DNA from: Macrocystis pyrifera
Lineage: Eukaryota > Sar > Phaeophyceae > Laminariales > Laminariaceae
DNA length: 64,000 bases
Assembly (NCBI GenBank): GCA_031763025.1
Contig: JASSKH010000022.1
Coordinates: 468,628 to 532,627, forward strand
Direction: 5' to 3'
Part shown: positions 1 to 17,310 of the stretch, one piece after another
Numbering within the stretch: position 1 is the stretch's first letter
Layout: each line of letters begins with the position of its first letter
Notes under the pieces: generated by a model
Database searches by the model: none
What the model saw: the letters and a program-made list of their open reading frames with translations, nothing else
What the model was told of the DNA's origin: nothing
Made by a program: the position numbers and the translations under genes

Positions 1-310
1 TTCACTGTACAGTAGTCTTCCATTCTTGTTTGCCAGCGTGTCTCGCGTAAGTCTTTTCACAATCCTGAAAATGTGCAGGTTTGAACAAGGCATGCCTTGA
101 TCGGACTTGGCAGCTACCACTCGCTCCCGAAAAGCACGGAGCGTCTAAATGTTAGCATTCAATCAAAACAACCATTGCTTTCTCGGACAGTTGTTAGCTC
201 GGTGGAGAAGCAAGCCAACTTCCTGAGTTACTGTAGAATTTTGTCAAGAAAAACATGACCCACATCGAGCCGCAAACGCGCCTGAGCCCCGTATCTGCAG
301 GTTTTTCTAC
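1..310. other. No gene recognised
   Basis: Ordinary mixed-composition sequence leading up to the first MITE. I found no exon-like block matching either sulfotransferase paralog and no repeat. Confidence 0.4.
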
Positions 311-426
311 TATTACGGGGGTACATAGTACATAGTTAATAGGACCTATGGTATACATAAAAACCTATATATTTACCTATTTTTACTAACAAAATTTGGT
401 CCTGTTAACTATGGACCTCCGTAATA
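311..426 (-). mobile_element. MITE family M1, copy 1
   Basis: Palindromic element of about 110 bp flanked by TA on both sides, with termini TTACGGGGG and CTCCGTAA. An inner arm of about 20 bp (CCATAGTTAATAGGACC type) is inverted at the other end. The A/T-rich core here reads in the opposite sense to most other copies (AAAACCTATATATTTACC). There is no coding capacity. The TA flanks match the target duplication proven for the copy at 59299-59404. Confidence 0.8.
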
Positions 427-764
427 GTAGTGTTTTCGGTATGGGTCTGCAAAAGCAAAAGGCAAGACCCACCTTCTACTCGCGTTACCACCGTAGGTTA
501 ATTAAACCGCGTATCGTATGTATGTACGTAACGAGTTTGTGCGATGAGACCAGACGAGTCACAGCGGCGTTTGTTTTTTTCTGGATTTTTGGCGGGATGG
601 GCCGTTCAAAGCACACCATGTTCCTTGATATCATACCGTTATGGCCGGGAATGTAAAACACGTTTGATGTTTATATCAGAGTACGAACGGGTGATATATT
701 CCCGGCCAGAGTGGTTCGAGCTTGGTGCATATTTGCAGGGCTCTGCACGGGTCATGACCCGCGG

Positions 765-980
765 GTTGGGTCCGGGCCGGGCCGGGCCGGTCCGGTGCGG
801 TCGAGTCGGATAGGTTTTCTTCGTTTCGGGTGCGGTCGGGTCGGGTAGGGTCGGGTCGGATCGGATCGGGTCGGATCGGATGGGGTCGGGTCGGCTCGGG
901 TCGAGTCGGGTCGAGTCGGGTCCGGGCGAATCAGAAGGTTTTCGAAGTGTCACGGGTCGGGTCGGGTCACCCTTACCCGT
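765..980. repeat. (GGGTC/TCGGG)n pentamer array
   Basis: Imperfect head-to-tail pentamers GGTCG/GGGTC interrupted by GGATC and GAGTC variants. The reading frames here are simple-sequence artefacts. A second array, which switches strand, lies at 4176-4310. Confidence 0.8.
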
Positions 981-1504
981 GAACGGCCCTGGATATTTGT
1001 AACTGCTGTCATCAGCTCTGTGGGCGCTAGTGTAAGGTATTACCCCCCCCCCCCCCCCCCATTGTTTTAGAGATTTTCGGTCTGAAGAAGGAACGAAACG
1101 AAATGTCCGGTTTCATATTTTTTGCGGTGTACGAAGGGATCTCCGGCTTCCTTCACCCAGCTCAAAAAATTACGAGATACCCTATTTTTTTGGTCGCCCG
1201 TGGTATTTTTACAAGTCGGCTCTTTCGCGGCAGCAGCAGTAGAGAGGCGTGCCCTTATGCCTGATGTTTGTTTATTTGTCACCCGTGAAGATTTCATCAC
1301 CAACTCGATTTCGTTCGTACTGTAGTAGACTCTAACGCACGGACGGGCTTCCTTCCGTCTCGACCTTCCCGCCGTGCGGACCCTCGACATCTCGTGTGAT
1401 ATCACCATCGGCAGCAGGTCGGAAACGTCCACTACCGGCCGCAATCTTGCTTCTGCGACCTGATGAATGTGAGTGGAGCGGTGGCGGGTCCGGTGTTCTC
1501 TTTA
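981..1504. other. No gene recognised
   Basis: Contains a short poly-C tract (about 1043-1060) and otherwise unremarkable sequence. No supported exon. Confidence 0.35.
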
Positions 1505-2200
1505 AGGTGCAACCTTTTAGGCCTGCATGTCCCGTTTTCAGGACATATTACTTGGACTTAAGGGTTAGATGTGTGTGTTTTAATTTAAGTACAGCGCAGT
1601 GGATTAAAAGGGACGATTAAGTGCGTCCGTGTGAGGACTGCACTCCAGTTTTGCGGACGTAATGCTTAGATCTAGATTCCGATATATATGTTATTTTTTC
1701 AAGTGCAAGTATAAAAATATATTTAATGTATCCGTTTTAAGACCGCCCTCCCGTTTTGGAGACATATTTCTTGGACTAAAAGAGTTAGATATGTGTCGTA
1801 AGTACAGTGCAGTGGAAAAAGGGTTAACCAAGTGTTTTCCGTTTTTGGACCGCACTCCAGTGTTGCGGATAAAATTACTTAGCATAATGCAGTAGAGTCA
1901 GACATGTGTTTCAAGCGCCGGAATAAAAAAAGGGCTCTAGAGTGTCAATTACAGGACGGCACGCCCGTTCGGGATTGGAGTCAGATGTGCGTGTGTGTGT
2001 TTTAAGCACGGTGCAATAGTAAAAGAAAGGGTTATTTAAGTGTGTCTGGGCGTCCGACTTTTGACTACTCTTGCGTTTTTGGGACGTATCACTCGAAATT
2101 TTGAGTTGGGCGCGTGTTTTAAGTGACTAGAGTAAAAAAGTTCAGGTGTGTCCGTTTTGGGACCGCCCTCCCGATTTGAGTCAGGTGTGTGTGCCTTTTA
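1505..2200. repeat. Degenerate 130-180 bp tandem repeat
   Basis: Four or five diverged copies of a unit with fixed landmarks: a GTCCGTTTTGGGACCGCC-like box, a GACATATTTCTTGGAC-like box, TTAGATGTGTG, then AGTACAGTGCAGTGG and AAGTG. Copies start near 1520, 1730, 1960, 2060 and 2150. Unit length varies because of indels. Confidence 0.6.
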
Positions 2201-2576
2201 AGTTGTAAGTGAAGCAGTAAAGGGATTCATTACTGCAAGTGTTAAACACCACACGCAACTCCGTGGGGGTGTATGGTGGCCGGCGGAGGCGGCGGCGGTG
2301 CGTAGCAGTCCGCAGCCTGCACACACACGCGCTTTGTTTCGCTTGCATGAACTGCATATTACGTGCTGTCTGTCGATCACGGAAGATGAATCCCACCCGG
2401 GCAGACGAGCACGAAAAATAGAGCTACCGTACAGAAATCGCGCGGATGTACGCGGTAGAAGTGGTACTCGCAGGAGCTAGATCATGCAGATTTCACCCGA
2501 GCAGACGTGTGAAGGGAGCTGTAGATCGTGCAGATCTCATGCTGTACCTAGCAATAGCAGCACTATGAGCATGCAG
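2201..2576. other. No gene recognised
   Basis: Includes a GGCGG-rich patch near 2280-2300 and several AGATC-containing stretches. No supported gene. Confidence 0.35.
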
Positions 2577-2685
2577 TATTACGGGGGTCCATAGTTAATA
2601 GGACCTATGGTATACATAAAAAACTATATAATTACCTATTTTTACTGACAATCTTTGGTCCTGTTTACTATGGACCCCAGTAATA
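2577..2685 (-). mobile_element. MITE family M1, copy 2
   Basis: TA-flanked palindrome with left end TTACGGGGGTCCATAG and right end CTATGGACCCCAGTAA. The core is reversed relative to the commonest orientation. It directly abuts a second-subfamily element. Confidence 0.8.
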
Positions 2686-2779
2686 GTAATCAGGACCAAA
2701 TATGTTTGGTAAAAGTGCTGGAACAGATCGTTTTTGTGTGTATATGATGAGTCCTGATTGCTATGGGCACCCGTAATAG
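2686..2779 (+). mobile_element. MITE subfamily M2 element
   Basis: Has the same internal plan as M1 (AGGACCAAATAT, then a GTAAAA box, then GTTTTTGTGT, then GTCCT) but the inner arms are AATCAGGACC/GTCCTGATTGC instead of AAATAGGACC/GGTCCTATTT. The right end CCCGTAATAG is M1-like. This marks it as a related, diverged subfamily. Confidence 0.55.
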
Positions 2780-2783
2780 TGGT

Positions 2784-2892
2784 TATTACGAGGGGCCATA
2801 GTAAATAGGACCTACCGTGCACACAAAAACCTACATATTTACCTATTTATAGTACCAATATTTGGTCCTATTTACTATGGTCCCCCGTAATA
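2784..2892 (-). mobile_element. MITE family M1, copy 3
   Basis: TA-flanked palindrome with ends TTACGAGGGGCCATAG and CTATGGTCCCCCGTAA and a reversed core. It is the third element in a head-to-tail cluster from 2577 to 3281. Confidence 0.8.
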
Positions 2893-3172
2893 GTTGGATC
2901 TAAGGGGGGACTATTTGTAGTCATTGCCTCGTAAAAATACTGGAATATGCTGCTTTTTGTGTACCAGGTATGTCCTGGGTCCGGATTACTGAGGTCCCAA
3001 AATGGTTCAGCCGTTACTATGAACAGTAATCCGGACCTAATATGCTCAGTAAAAAACTGGAATATATAGGTCCTAATTGCTGTGAATACCATATTCAGGA
3101 CCAAATAGGCTCAGTAAAAATACTAGAATATCTGTGGTCCTAATTGCTATGAACATCATATTCAGGACATAG
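2893..3172. repeat. Cluster of M2-like fragments
   Basis: At least three diverged partial copies of the M2 core: GTAAAAATACTGGAATAT, CAGTAATCCGGACCTAATAT and TTCAGGACCAAATAGG followed by TCCTAATTGCTATGAA. They are packed without spacers, as if repeatedly duplicated or nested. Confidence 0.55.
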
Positions 3173-3281
3173 TATTACGGGGGTCCATAGTTAATAGGAC
3201 CTATGATATACATAAAACCCTATATATTTACCTATTTTTACTAACAAAATTTGGTCCCGTTAACTATGGACCCCCGTAATA
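3173..3281 (-). mobile_element. MITE family M1, copy 4
   Basis: TA-flanked palindrome, left end TTACGGGGGTCCATAG, right end CTATGGACCCCCGTAA. Near-identical arms, core reversed. Confidence 0.85.
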
Positions 3282-4175
3282 GAATATGTGTGTGTTTATA
3301 TCTGTAGGGTGGGTCCTGGTTAGCATGGCCCCCCGCAGTACTGTACATTGGCGCAGATCGTGCATCCAAAAGTATGTTGACCACGAAACAGGGATCCGAT
3401 GTGTTCGGCTGTTGCTGACTAGACCCCGTGGGACCAGAGGCAGAAAAGACCTGGGGGCAGTGGATACTCGAACCTTGTGCGGGTGGAGCCTGGCGAGATA
3501 TGTGCGCTTGCTTCGTGTCTTGGGTTGTTACCAATTGTAGCCACGGTGGCTCCTGATTTATAGGCCCAAAACGGGGGGGGGAGAGGCATCCCAGTGATTT
3601 TCTGAAGAATGAAGAATGAAAAAATGCAGCGTCATCGATGGACAGCCTGTCATCAACCGCGTTTTTTTTTTTGCACAGACGACGTTGTTGATTCACGCAG
3701 TACGCAGTTCTTAAAACAAGCGCACCGGAAGTGGGTGCTTTGGGCTTGTTCCCCGGCCTGTTTGCTATGGGCCTCCGTGACTATGGCCCGATACTACCGT
3801 AGACAGTTGTGCGCCTGGGGGTTGGCAGCGTAGGCTGCGCTTTCTTCCTATCTGCGTAGGTTGAGTTGTCTGTTGCCGCTGCTGCCCGATATCATGCTCC
3901 ACGGGGTGTGCGGGTGGAGCCTTGGCGCTACACAGGCTGCGTGGTCTTCCTATCCAGAATTACGGCAATTGCTGCTATGCTCGCCCATCGCCATTTTTTT
4001 CCGCCGTCGATGCTATCGCCATCGCTGGCGCCTCCTCTAGGGATGCTTTTTTTTTTTTTAACTCTTGACGAACCGAACACTGGCCACCTAATGTGGACCC
4101 ACAAAACCACGATGACCCGCGGTTACTATTAATACCTGAGCACAGCAGACGTAATAGTGTGTTCATGGCTGTTCA
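3282..4175. other. No gene recognised
   Basis: Short poly-T/poly-G runs and no exon matching known families. Two CGGGTGGAGCC-containing segments (about 3480 and 3910) are a weak local duplication. Confidence 0.35.
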
Positions 4176-4310
4176 GGGCTGGGGTCAAAACCTCGCGGGT
4201 CAGGTCGGGTCGGGTCGAGCAAGGGGTGTCCCGACCCGACTCGACCCGACCCGACCCGATCCGTGATATTTCGAAAGCTTCCTGACCCAACCCGCGGGTC
4301 AGTCAGGTCG
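4176..4310. repeat. Inverted (GGGTC)n / (GACCC)n array
   Basis: GGGTCGGGTCGG on the left switches to CCGACCCGACTCGACCC on the right around a short centre, so the two halves are inverted and could pair. Two tandem CCCTAA-like hexamers follow at about 4326. That is too few to call a telomeric tract. Confidence 0.65.
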
Positions 4311-5135
4311 TTTCCCGTGTGAAGAACCCTAACCCTAAGCATCCGGGAAGGATCGTGCCGCAAGGCGATGTACCAAGCTAATAGTTAGGAGTATATTATA
4401 AATGAGTTCGACCGATTGAATAGTTGATACCTGGTACTCAACTTTGCCAGCCGCGCAATACGTCGTGTTCTTGATTTTTTTTTTTCTTCATGTACAATTA
4501 AAATAGTTCGAGTTGTATGGAGCTTGGGCGTGATTTGTTACGATGTGCTCGTAGTAGTTGATAGCAGGTACTCCGTTTTTTTACAAGTTGTATGATGAAC
4601 CGTTTCGCGCGTGGAGCGCTTGAAGTGAAGAGTAAGAGCCGTGGGGCTGCGACGGAGCACCTCACGTCGTGTGCACCCTCTGTCCGGTGCTGAATCTAGC
4701 AAAGCAGGCGCGTGATAGGGCGTAAAGTGCCGAAGCTGTGTATTCGTACGTACTGTAGTTACGTTTGTAAATATTGTTGTTTGTAATTTTTTTTGCGTAC
4801 TTTTTCGAGCGTATCTCTTCGTACTAGCACTTTTGGGCAAAACGCTAAGCAGTCGACACGGGAAGCCCGGCCGGACGCGTTGGTCTAGGTGCGGGCGCGG
4901 TCCGTGCGTTCTGGAGCGCGTGGCGGGCGCTCAAAGTTTTTTTTTTCCGGCGGGAGTGAACGAGACGATTCCCCTGGTTTCAGTAGGAGATGCCTTATTT
5001 TGTACGTACGTACCGCTGAAATTTTCATATGTTTGCCCTTTCGATGGTGCCGTACGTACAGTAGGTACCGGTACCATTGTTTCGCGTCTGAACGCACCGC
5101 AAACAACAAATATACAGCAGCAGAGCAGAGAGCGC

Positions 5136-5168
<33 letters not shown>

Positions 5169-5394
5169 GAACGAGTACGTACGCATGATACGTGTACCTC
5201 GTACGTGAGCTGCGTCAAGAGGTTCTGCACCTTTTTTTTTTAAAAAAAAAAGGCGTAATAAAAAGACATGTGTCACATTACACGGCAGCTGTGTTGCAGC
5301 GAAGGTGTCTGATCCTGGTCAATAATATTGTATAATATTGTTGGGTATCGTGTTTCGATGCTCACACTGCGTCCCATTTGTTTTTTTTTGCAAC
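4311..5394. other. No gene recognised; includes a (CAG)n tract
   Basis: A run of about ten CAG/GCA trinucleotides lies at 5137-5166. Many palindromic GTACGTAC words occur nearby. Long frames across this run are low-complexity shadows. Confidence 0.4.
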
Positions 5395-6310
5395 CTACAC
5401 TGAAATCAATTTCGATTTCCCACCAAAGAAATATAAGTCATTTCCGGCCGCACACAAACCCCAGGTCACTTCAGACACACCCACACTAGCGGCAAATCAA
5501 TTTCGACCACCCACGCGAAAAACAGGCGGATCGAACGCCACACTAAACAGCCGAGTCATTTCCGGCCGAACACTAAAATCAAGTCAACTCCGACCATCTA
5601 CACAAAAACCATGTCCTTTTCGATCCCCCACACGAAAACGAAATCGTTTTCCCCCACACGAAAGCCGTGTCAATTTCGACCACCCACACAAAACCAACTC
5701 AATTTTGATCCCCCCCACTAAAACCAAGTCATTTTCGGCCCGCACACAAAAAACAAGTCGATTTCAACCACCCACGTAAAAAACAAGTGAATCGATGCCC
5801 ACACTAAAATCACGTCGTTTCCGGCAAAATACAAAAATCAAGTCAATTTCGACAATCCACACAAAAACCAAGTCAATTTCGATCCCCCGCACAAGAATCG
5901 GTGAATCGATCCCCGCACTATTAACCACGTCATTTTCGGCCGAACACAAAAGTCAATTTTGACCATCCCCACCAAAACCAAGTTCAGTCCGATCCCCTAC
6001 ACAAAAACCAAGTCACTTTCGGTGCGCGGACGAAAATCGAGTCGATTTCGAGCACCCAAACAAAAACCAAGTAATTTTTTATCTCCGTCACAAACGCCAA
6101 GTCATTTTCGGCCTGCACACAACGAACGAAGTCAATTTCGACCACCCACACACAAAGCCAGTTTATCGGCTCCAACACTAAAAAAACTAAGTCAATTTGG
6201 ACCCCACCGTAAAATGGAATTCATGTTCGGCCCTCACACAAAAACCAAGTCAATTTGGATCTCCCATAATGAAATCAAGCCAATTTTGACCCCCCCGCTC
6301 AAGAATCAAG
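5395..6310. repeat. 30-bp degenerate satellite-like array
   Basis: About 30 head-to-tail units built on ACACAAAAACCAAGTCAATT followed by TCGACCACCC. Unit variants end in GACCACCC, GATCCCCC, GAATCGATCCCC or TTTTCGGCC and recur in a rough order, suggesting a higher-order repeat of about 120-150 bp. It breaks up into ordinary sequence at about 6310. Confidence 0.75.
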
Positions 6311-7430
6311 TAGATTTCTTAGGTGTGGTTGAGGTTTCCAGGTCCTCCTTTGTTGCATCCTTTTCTATCCCGAACTGTGTCCCGTCTGGCGTGCGTCTGC
6401 GGCGTGTACCGCGTGTCACGCGTGGAGTGCTTTCACCTTTCTATGAATCGGGAGTTCGTGCGGGAGAGGCTTTCTTTACCTTTGAGCGCCACAACAGAGA
6501 AAGGCATGCAGACACATACTGACACAACATGATGATGATAATATTGGCTGGGTGAATCAGTCCGTTAAAAACGACACAATCAAAAGTAGCGGTTCCAGAC
6601 TATTTTGTCTTTGCCGAATACGGAAGATAAATAATTCGCTCTGTTTGTAAGTTATGAATTTAATTAACTAAAGTGAAGTTTAGGTTATTTATTTTATTCT
6701 TTTTGTCGGGTCGCATCCCCGAATCGAAAAATAATAATTTCATGGAGATTTCCTCTTTTTTGTATTGTTTGAACAAGTACCGTTATATTTTGTCCCCAAA
6801 ACTGCAGGTGTCGGTGCAGTTCTATATAACAGCGTCCGCATGTAAAATGCAAGTATTTGATTTCATAACATCGTAAAAGTGTTATGTAATGTCTATTAGA
6901 CAACCAGGGATACATGAACATGCTTTGTGGTTGTCGTTTCGCCCTTGCGCCACTCCCCTGTTAATAGACGCCTCCCGGAGGGGAACCTTGTATACGACAT
7001 GTATATTATGTATAATATAACCTGTTCGCTGTTGTATAACGCACCATGTACTCGCACAGTAATTCGAATTAGCCTGTCCCCAGAAACGCAGCAGCGTCTC
7101 TTGAACGGCTGTATGTATAGCGCAGCCCATTCAGTGCTTGCAAAAAACAGATCACGCGCGAACTGCAGTGATTCGAAGTACCTTGTTTTCCCCAGAAACG
7201 TATGCTCAGTTCGTGAAGGGTAGTAACCCGTGGAGCCTGTCCCCGCCCCCCCTATAAACCTGATTAGTACGGCAGTCCCGTTAGGGCGACAAACTATTTA
7301 GAATTTGAATGGGTTGTCTCCGAAACGGGACTGCGTTTCTAAAAGAGTCAAGTGCTACCCGTAACATGTCACAAAAACATTTTTTGCAGATTCGAAGTGG
7401 TATATTTAACCCGTATGCCCTGCCTCCGCC
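6311..7430. other. No gene recognised
   Basis: Lies upstream of the first detected exon of paralog A. I looked for exons equivalent to the upstream exons of paralog B (the VASTEWKR, RDPAERLLSAF and HHFKPHTCFC blocks) and did not find them here. Confidence 0.35.
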
Positions 7431-7478
7431 CCCCCCCCCCCCCCCCCCCCTCCCCCCTCCCCCCCCCCCGCCCCCCTG
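7431..7478. repeat. C-rich tract before exon A1
   Basis: Almost pure C with a few T and G. It ends about 16 bp before the splice acceptor TTTTAG at 7491-7494 and could serve as an extended pyrimidine tract. Confidence 0.7.
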
Positions 7479-7494
7479 CATCTGAATGTTTTAG

Positions 7495-12785
<5,291 letters not shown>

Positions 12786-13974
12786 GTTGGTCGACCTTCA
12801 CTGCCGACTGCCCCCACGGATTCATCGAGTTCGTCGCGTTGCGCCATAGCGTGTGCGCACCCGGGAAAGGCTTTGCATTGCAGTTACAGTAGTGTTTTTT
12901 CTCTGGTTCCTTTTGGGGGGAGCGGGGTATACGCATTGTTTTGCATGACCGGAGTCTTATGACCAAAGACCCTTGTATCCCTGCAATGCCGAGACGGAGC
13001 ACGGTGGGTTTTTACCAACCAGACATACATTGCCTGCTCCTAGTGTGTGGGGCAGGGGGGAGATCAGGGGTTGTGGACACTGGCTGGGAAAGGCTTGCTT
13101 TTGTTGTTATAATACAGTATTATTGAGTTGTTTTTCATGGTGTAGGCGGGGCGGACTTTTCGAATATATATAGTGTAGTAATCGCGTACTTAATGGACCA
13201 TAGCTCAATGTGTGTGTAGACTGCAGTAGGTCTCCAGCATGGGCCGCCGCGATGTTTCGTGTATAGCCAGCTCATTGTGTGGGGACACGTAGCATAGGTG
13301 GTCACGGGCGGCAACGGCTACCGACAACGTCGCTATCTGACTGCTGTTGCTACTACCGCTGCAGTTTTGGGGTGCGGTATAGCAACATGGCCCGTCGCCA
13401 TGAAGCCGGTCCTTTCAATGTTTCAGCTATATACTGCCGTGTGCAGGCCCACCAGTACTATGTTGATGTGTGGTCGGAATTGGCTATATATACCTGGTAT
13501 ATATATATATATTTCCGTCGACGGGTGTCGTTACGATGCTTGGCTAGATTTAGGTTTAGGCGGGTGCATATGTTGTTTGCCATTTGTGGAGCGTGGAGCG
13601 TACTCAGGCGGTGAGGTGGTAGATATGCCGTGGTGCCATTGATGGGGCTCTAAACGATAGGTTTTGATAACTTGATTCGTATGGTATTTTGTACTATAAT
13701 AAGTGTCTCCACGCTCCCGCCTCTTTGTTCCTCGACGCGACGAAGGGGAAAAGAATACAACATCGTTAGTGCATGCTTGGAATGGACGGCAGGTACGTAG
13801 CGAGTACTTGGTATGTGCATCTTCGTGCATCTTTCGCTTCGAACGCGAAAAAGCGTGGTGCATGTGATGCGTGAGCAAGACGTGAGGAAGTACGCAGGAC
13901 TTGCGTCATGGATGCATTTCGGCTTTAGTACGTACCTGCTACGCATTGTCCCGTTGTATCCGAGGAGATGGAGA
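12786..13974. other. No gene recognised; partial D1 repeat at 12930-13065
   Basis: The D1 landmarks TTGCATGACCGGAGTC, CCCTGCAATGCCG and GACGGAGCACGG are visible. The remainder has no recognisable exon. Open frames near 13300-13640 have no domain I recognise. Confidence 0.4.
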
Positions 13975-14165
13975 TACATCCTATGGGAATCGTACAGGTC
14001 TCCCATGGAAAACCTCATGGGATCGTCACATAGCCTCCATGGGATATATATCTCATGAGATGTGTACCGTAAGGGCGTGCATGGTTCGTGGAATATCCCA
14101 TGGGATCGCATCAGTTTCCCATGGTGTCGTACCCGTTGTCATTGATGGGATTTGGCGGTGGATGT
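13975..14165. repeat. CCCATGGGA-type repeat block 0
   Basis: Several CCATGGGA, TCCCATGG and CATGGGATC boxes spaced at roughly 11 or 22 bp. Same motif family as the blocks from 16.1 to 20.1 kb. Confidence 0.55.
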
Positions 14166-14185
14166 ACTTCGTATACATGTCACCC

Positions 14186-14186
14186 G

Positions 14187-14285
<99 letters not shown>
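14186..14285. repeat. Poly-C tract of about 100 nt
   Basis: An uninterrupted run of C. Frames across it encode only poly-Pro or poly-Gly and are not genes. Confidence 0.9.
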
Positions 14286-16094
14286 TACTGTAAACGCATC
14301 GAAGGGAAACATAAATGACAGTGGCAGAAAGGAGTGGGTTGCATTTATTTCTACTACTGTTTCTAGTTTCAAGAAGAAGGAGGAATCGTTTTGGATGCGA
14401 GCGAACTAAAGCCCAAGTACAAGAGTAGGCTACGTAAAGAGTGTAAAAGTGAGAGTATAATTGTTCGCAACGCAAGAAAAAAAACGCCGTGTGCTGCAAG
14501 CATAGAGTAGTCTACGCGCGGTACACGCGCACGGCGTGCATACACTCACGCGTCGGGCAGATCCACTTCATGATCCAGATTGGTCAACGCAGACATCATT
14601 TCTGATGTTCGCCTGGTTAAGGGCTATACAGTCAGTAGTAGCTAATGTTGCCGGGTGGGAGCCGTATATTCTGTTATGATCTGCGACATGTGTCCCGTTT
14701 TGGGATATGTTTTCAAGAAATTTATTTGCTCTTCAGGTTTTCCATCCGCACAAACCAGTGAAGGATGGACACCGATTATCATTCAATATCGCGACTTGAG
14801 CAACAAATTGCTCACCCCCCAGCGCCCAGCAAGCATGACCCACGAAACAATCGCAAGAAAGGGCAGGACGGTAGCTTCGCCGGCGAGGCCAAGAGCAGGG
14901 GTAGCTGAGACATAGACAAGTGATTTGCGCCCAGCCTCACCGCCGCTCATGCCGTGTGGGCCGAACGCCAGATTTGGAACACTTGAGCTGGCCGCCTGGC
15001 GCGTTCCACATGTGGTACACTTGTGGTCTATAGAACTGATTCAGAAAAAAGTGTCTGTCCGATCAGAGGGTCACGCAATGGTCACCTCCGGACAAATTTC
15101 TTTCGAAACGGCTACGCCCATGCCGCACGCATCAGGTCGAAGCCCTCGCGGAGGCGATTGTCATGGTCCAAACCACACTTCATCGGGTGCCCTGTGCGTG
15201 GAGTTATCAGAGTTGACGTGCAGCATCCCGAACGGGGTGACGGGACGTGAGCCCGCCCAAGGCCAGTGGAAAAAATGTTAGTCAACTCTATTTTCAAGTG
15301 CAATAATATGATAGTTCTATGGGATACCAGTACGCTTTTTGGACCACAGCAGCAGCAGGCTGCGATGCTTATACCTGGTACAGCAGTACGTCGCCATAGC
15401 TCCACGGGACCCGGAGGATACAGCGCACGGCGGGCGTTTGCTCTCCCTGGAACAAAGAGGAGGGACGCCCCACGCACGCACTGCACGACGTGCCTCGGTG
15501 GCATCGATTGGCACCCTTTGCGTGACTGTCATAGAGCATAGAGCACAGAGCGCGCACACACGTAGCAAACAGCAGTGCCGATACGAGTCAAGATATGGCA
15601 CGTGGCCTTTGTTATCCGTTGTTATTTTTTTGTCCGACTTCAGGGTGCGATCACAAGCGAAACGGCGACGCAGCAGATCGTTGTGTAGCTGCGCCACGCA
15701 CTCTGAACTCTCGACAACATATTATCAGCCCATTGGGCTATATGTACAGTTGTTGCATTCGGGACGCATGCTAATATAGCTGCTGCACTACTACTGGACC
15801 CATTTTCGAGACCCAGACAGGCGAGATGCTTGAGTAAAACCATGCAAAACAGAACGTCCAAAGCAACAGCGCTTGTTTGCTCGTTCCGAGTGTGGTGTCC
15901 TTTCTCTTACTGTCGTGCTCGAATTTGAAATTAGGTGCGTGCGGTCTCAAGCGATACGACGACGCAGCAGATCGTTAAGTAGCTGTGGCACGTACTCTAA
16001 AGTCTCGACAACACATGAACTCTCGGCAACACCTTCCCAGCTCATCGGGTGCTGTGCGCTCGACAACACACTTTCAGCTTACTGGGCTATATCC
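14286..16094. other. Unrecognised region with a relic-like open stretch
   Basis: 14655-15281 has two consecutive, fairly non-repetitive open stretches that could be decayed coding sequence, but I recognise no domain. 15900-16080 has a short local repeat: GCAGCAGATCGTTA plus AGTCTCGACAACACA, matching 15670-15720. Confidence 0.3.
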
Positions 16095-17280
16095 ATGTGA
16101 AGACCATGAGCGCATCGGCTACGAGGCCGAATGGGAGCTCCACTGAAGCCTCACGGAAGTCCAATGCAAGAACCATGGACGTTCCTTGAGACTCCGGTGG
16201 AAGCCTCACGTGGGCACCATGCAACTCACTTGCGGCACTGCGAGGCCATATGAGTGTCGTAGTCCCATGGGAACACTATGCGTTACTGTAGTCCCACGGG
16301 AGCATCATCGAGGCATGATGGGCCATGAGGTCCAATGGAAGTATCATAGAAGTACCACGGAAGTTCCATGGAAGTCCCATAGAAGGAGTCCGATGACATG
16401 GGGGTCTCTTGGAAGTCTCGTGTAGGTACTATGCAAATATCGCTGTCCCATGGAGCTCATATGGAAACACTCTAATCCCATGGAAGGCTCACGGAAGCAC
16501 GACATACATAGTACCAAGGGACTCCTACGGAAGCATTGTGATATCATTGAAGTCATGGGTCTCATGGAAGCACTCTATCCCCATGAGAGTCCCACGGAAT
16601 AGTTTCAACCTCATGGGAGATCCTTGGGGGTCACACGGGACCAGAACCGATACCCGTGGGAACGAAACGGACATCCTACGTCAACACTATAAGTTTATTC
16701 CCATGGGAGCACCAAAACCCCATGGGAGCGCCACAGGAGCACTTGAATCCCTGCAGAGGACGTTAGAAATCCCACGGGAGAACTATGGAAGGCCAGTGGG
16801 ACTCCTATGTTAGCATGCAAATCCCATGGGAGTCCCATAGAAGCACGAAGTCCCATGGATGGCCCATGGGACTCCCACGGGAGCATGGAATCATTATGGG
16901 AATCCCATGGAAGTCCGATGGGAATCCCATGGGGCATTGTGGATCTCCCATGCAAGTGCTTTGAAATTCGCTTGGGAGCCCTAGACCCCTAAGTATGGAA
17001 ACCTATACGAATCCCTTTTACACCGCAAGGCCAATGGAAGCCCATGAGATTCCTACGCGAGTGTAATGGAAGTATCATAGAAGTGCCCCAGAAATCCCGT
17101 AGGAGCACCACGGGAGCACTAAAGCCCCATGGGAATCCCGTGGGAGCAAAATGGAAGACCCGTAGGAAACCCATGGGACTTTCATGGGAGCACTCAATTC
17201 CCATGGGACCCCCGTGGGGGCACTACATTCCAATGGAAGTCCCTTGGCAGGGGCTCCCATGGGACTCCCGACTGGTGCTA
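16095..17280. repeat. 11-bp-periodic CCCATGG array, block 1
   Basis: Over 1 kb of units such as GAATCCCATGG, AAGTCCCATAG and GAGCACCACGG, mostly exactly 11 bp with occasional 19-bp steps. The palindromic core CCATGG recurs at the same helical phase. Frames here (ME-, MG-rich) are artefacts. A poly-G run follows at 17287-17310. Confidence 0.75.
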
Positions 17281-17310
17281 CGGTGTGGCGGGGGGGGGGG
17301 GGGGGGGGGG

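Noticed and set aside
4320..4340. Telomeric repeat (CCCTAA)
   Set aside because: Only two units here and a similar pair near 31500; far too short for a telomere or a convincing interstitial tract.
5378..6522. Lys/Thr/Pro-rich open frames
   Set aside because: They follow the 30-bp tandem array, whose unit length is a multiple of three.
5959..6522. Possible regulatory or CRISPR-like array in the 30-bp repeat
   Set aside because: Units are contiguous with no unique spacers of constant size, and the genome is eukaryotic.
14655..15504. Overlapping open frames on both strands suggesting a gene or a decayed element
   Set aside because: No recognisable domain, stops in every continuous frame, and no splice pattern that joins them; kept only as a region note.
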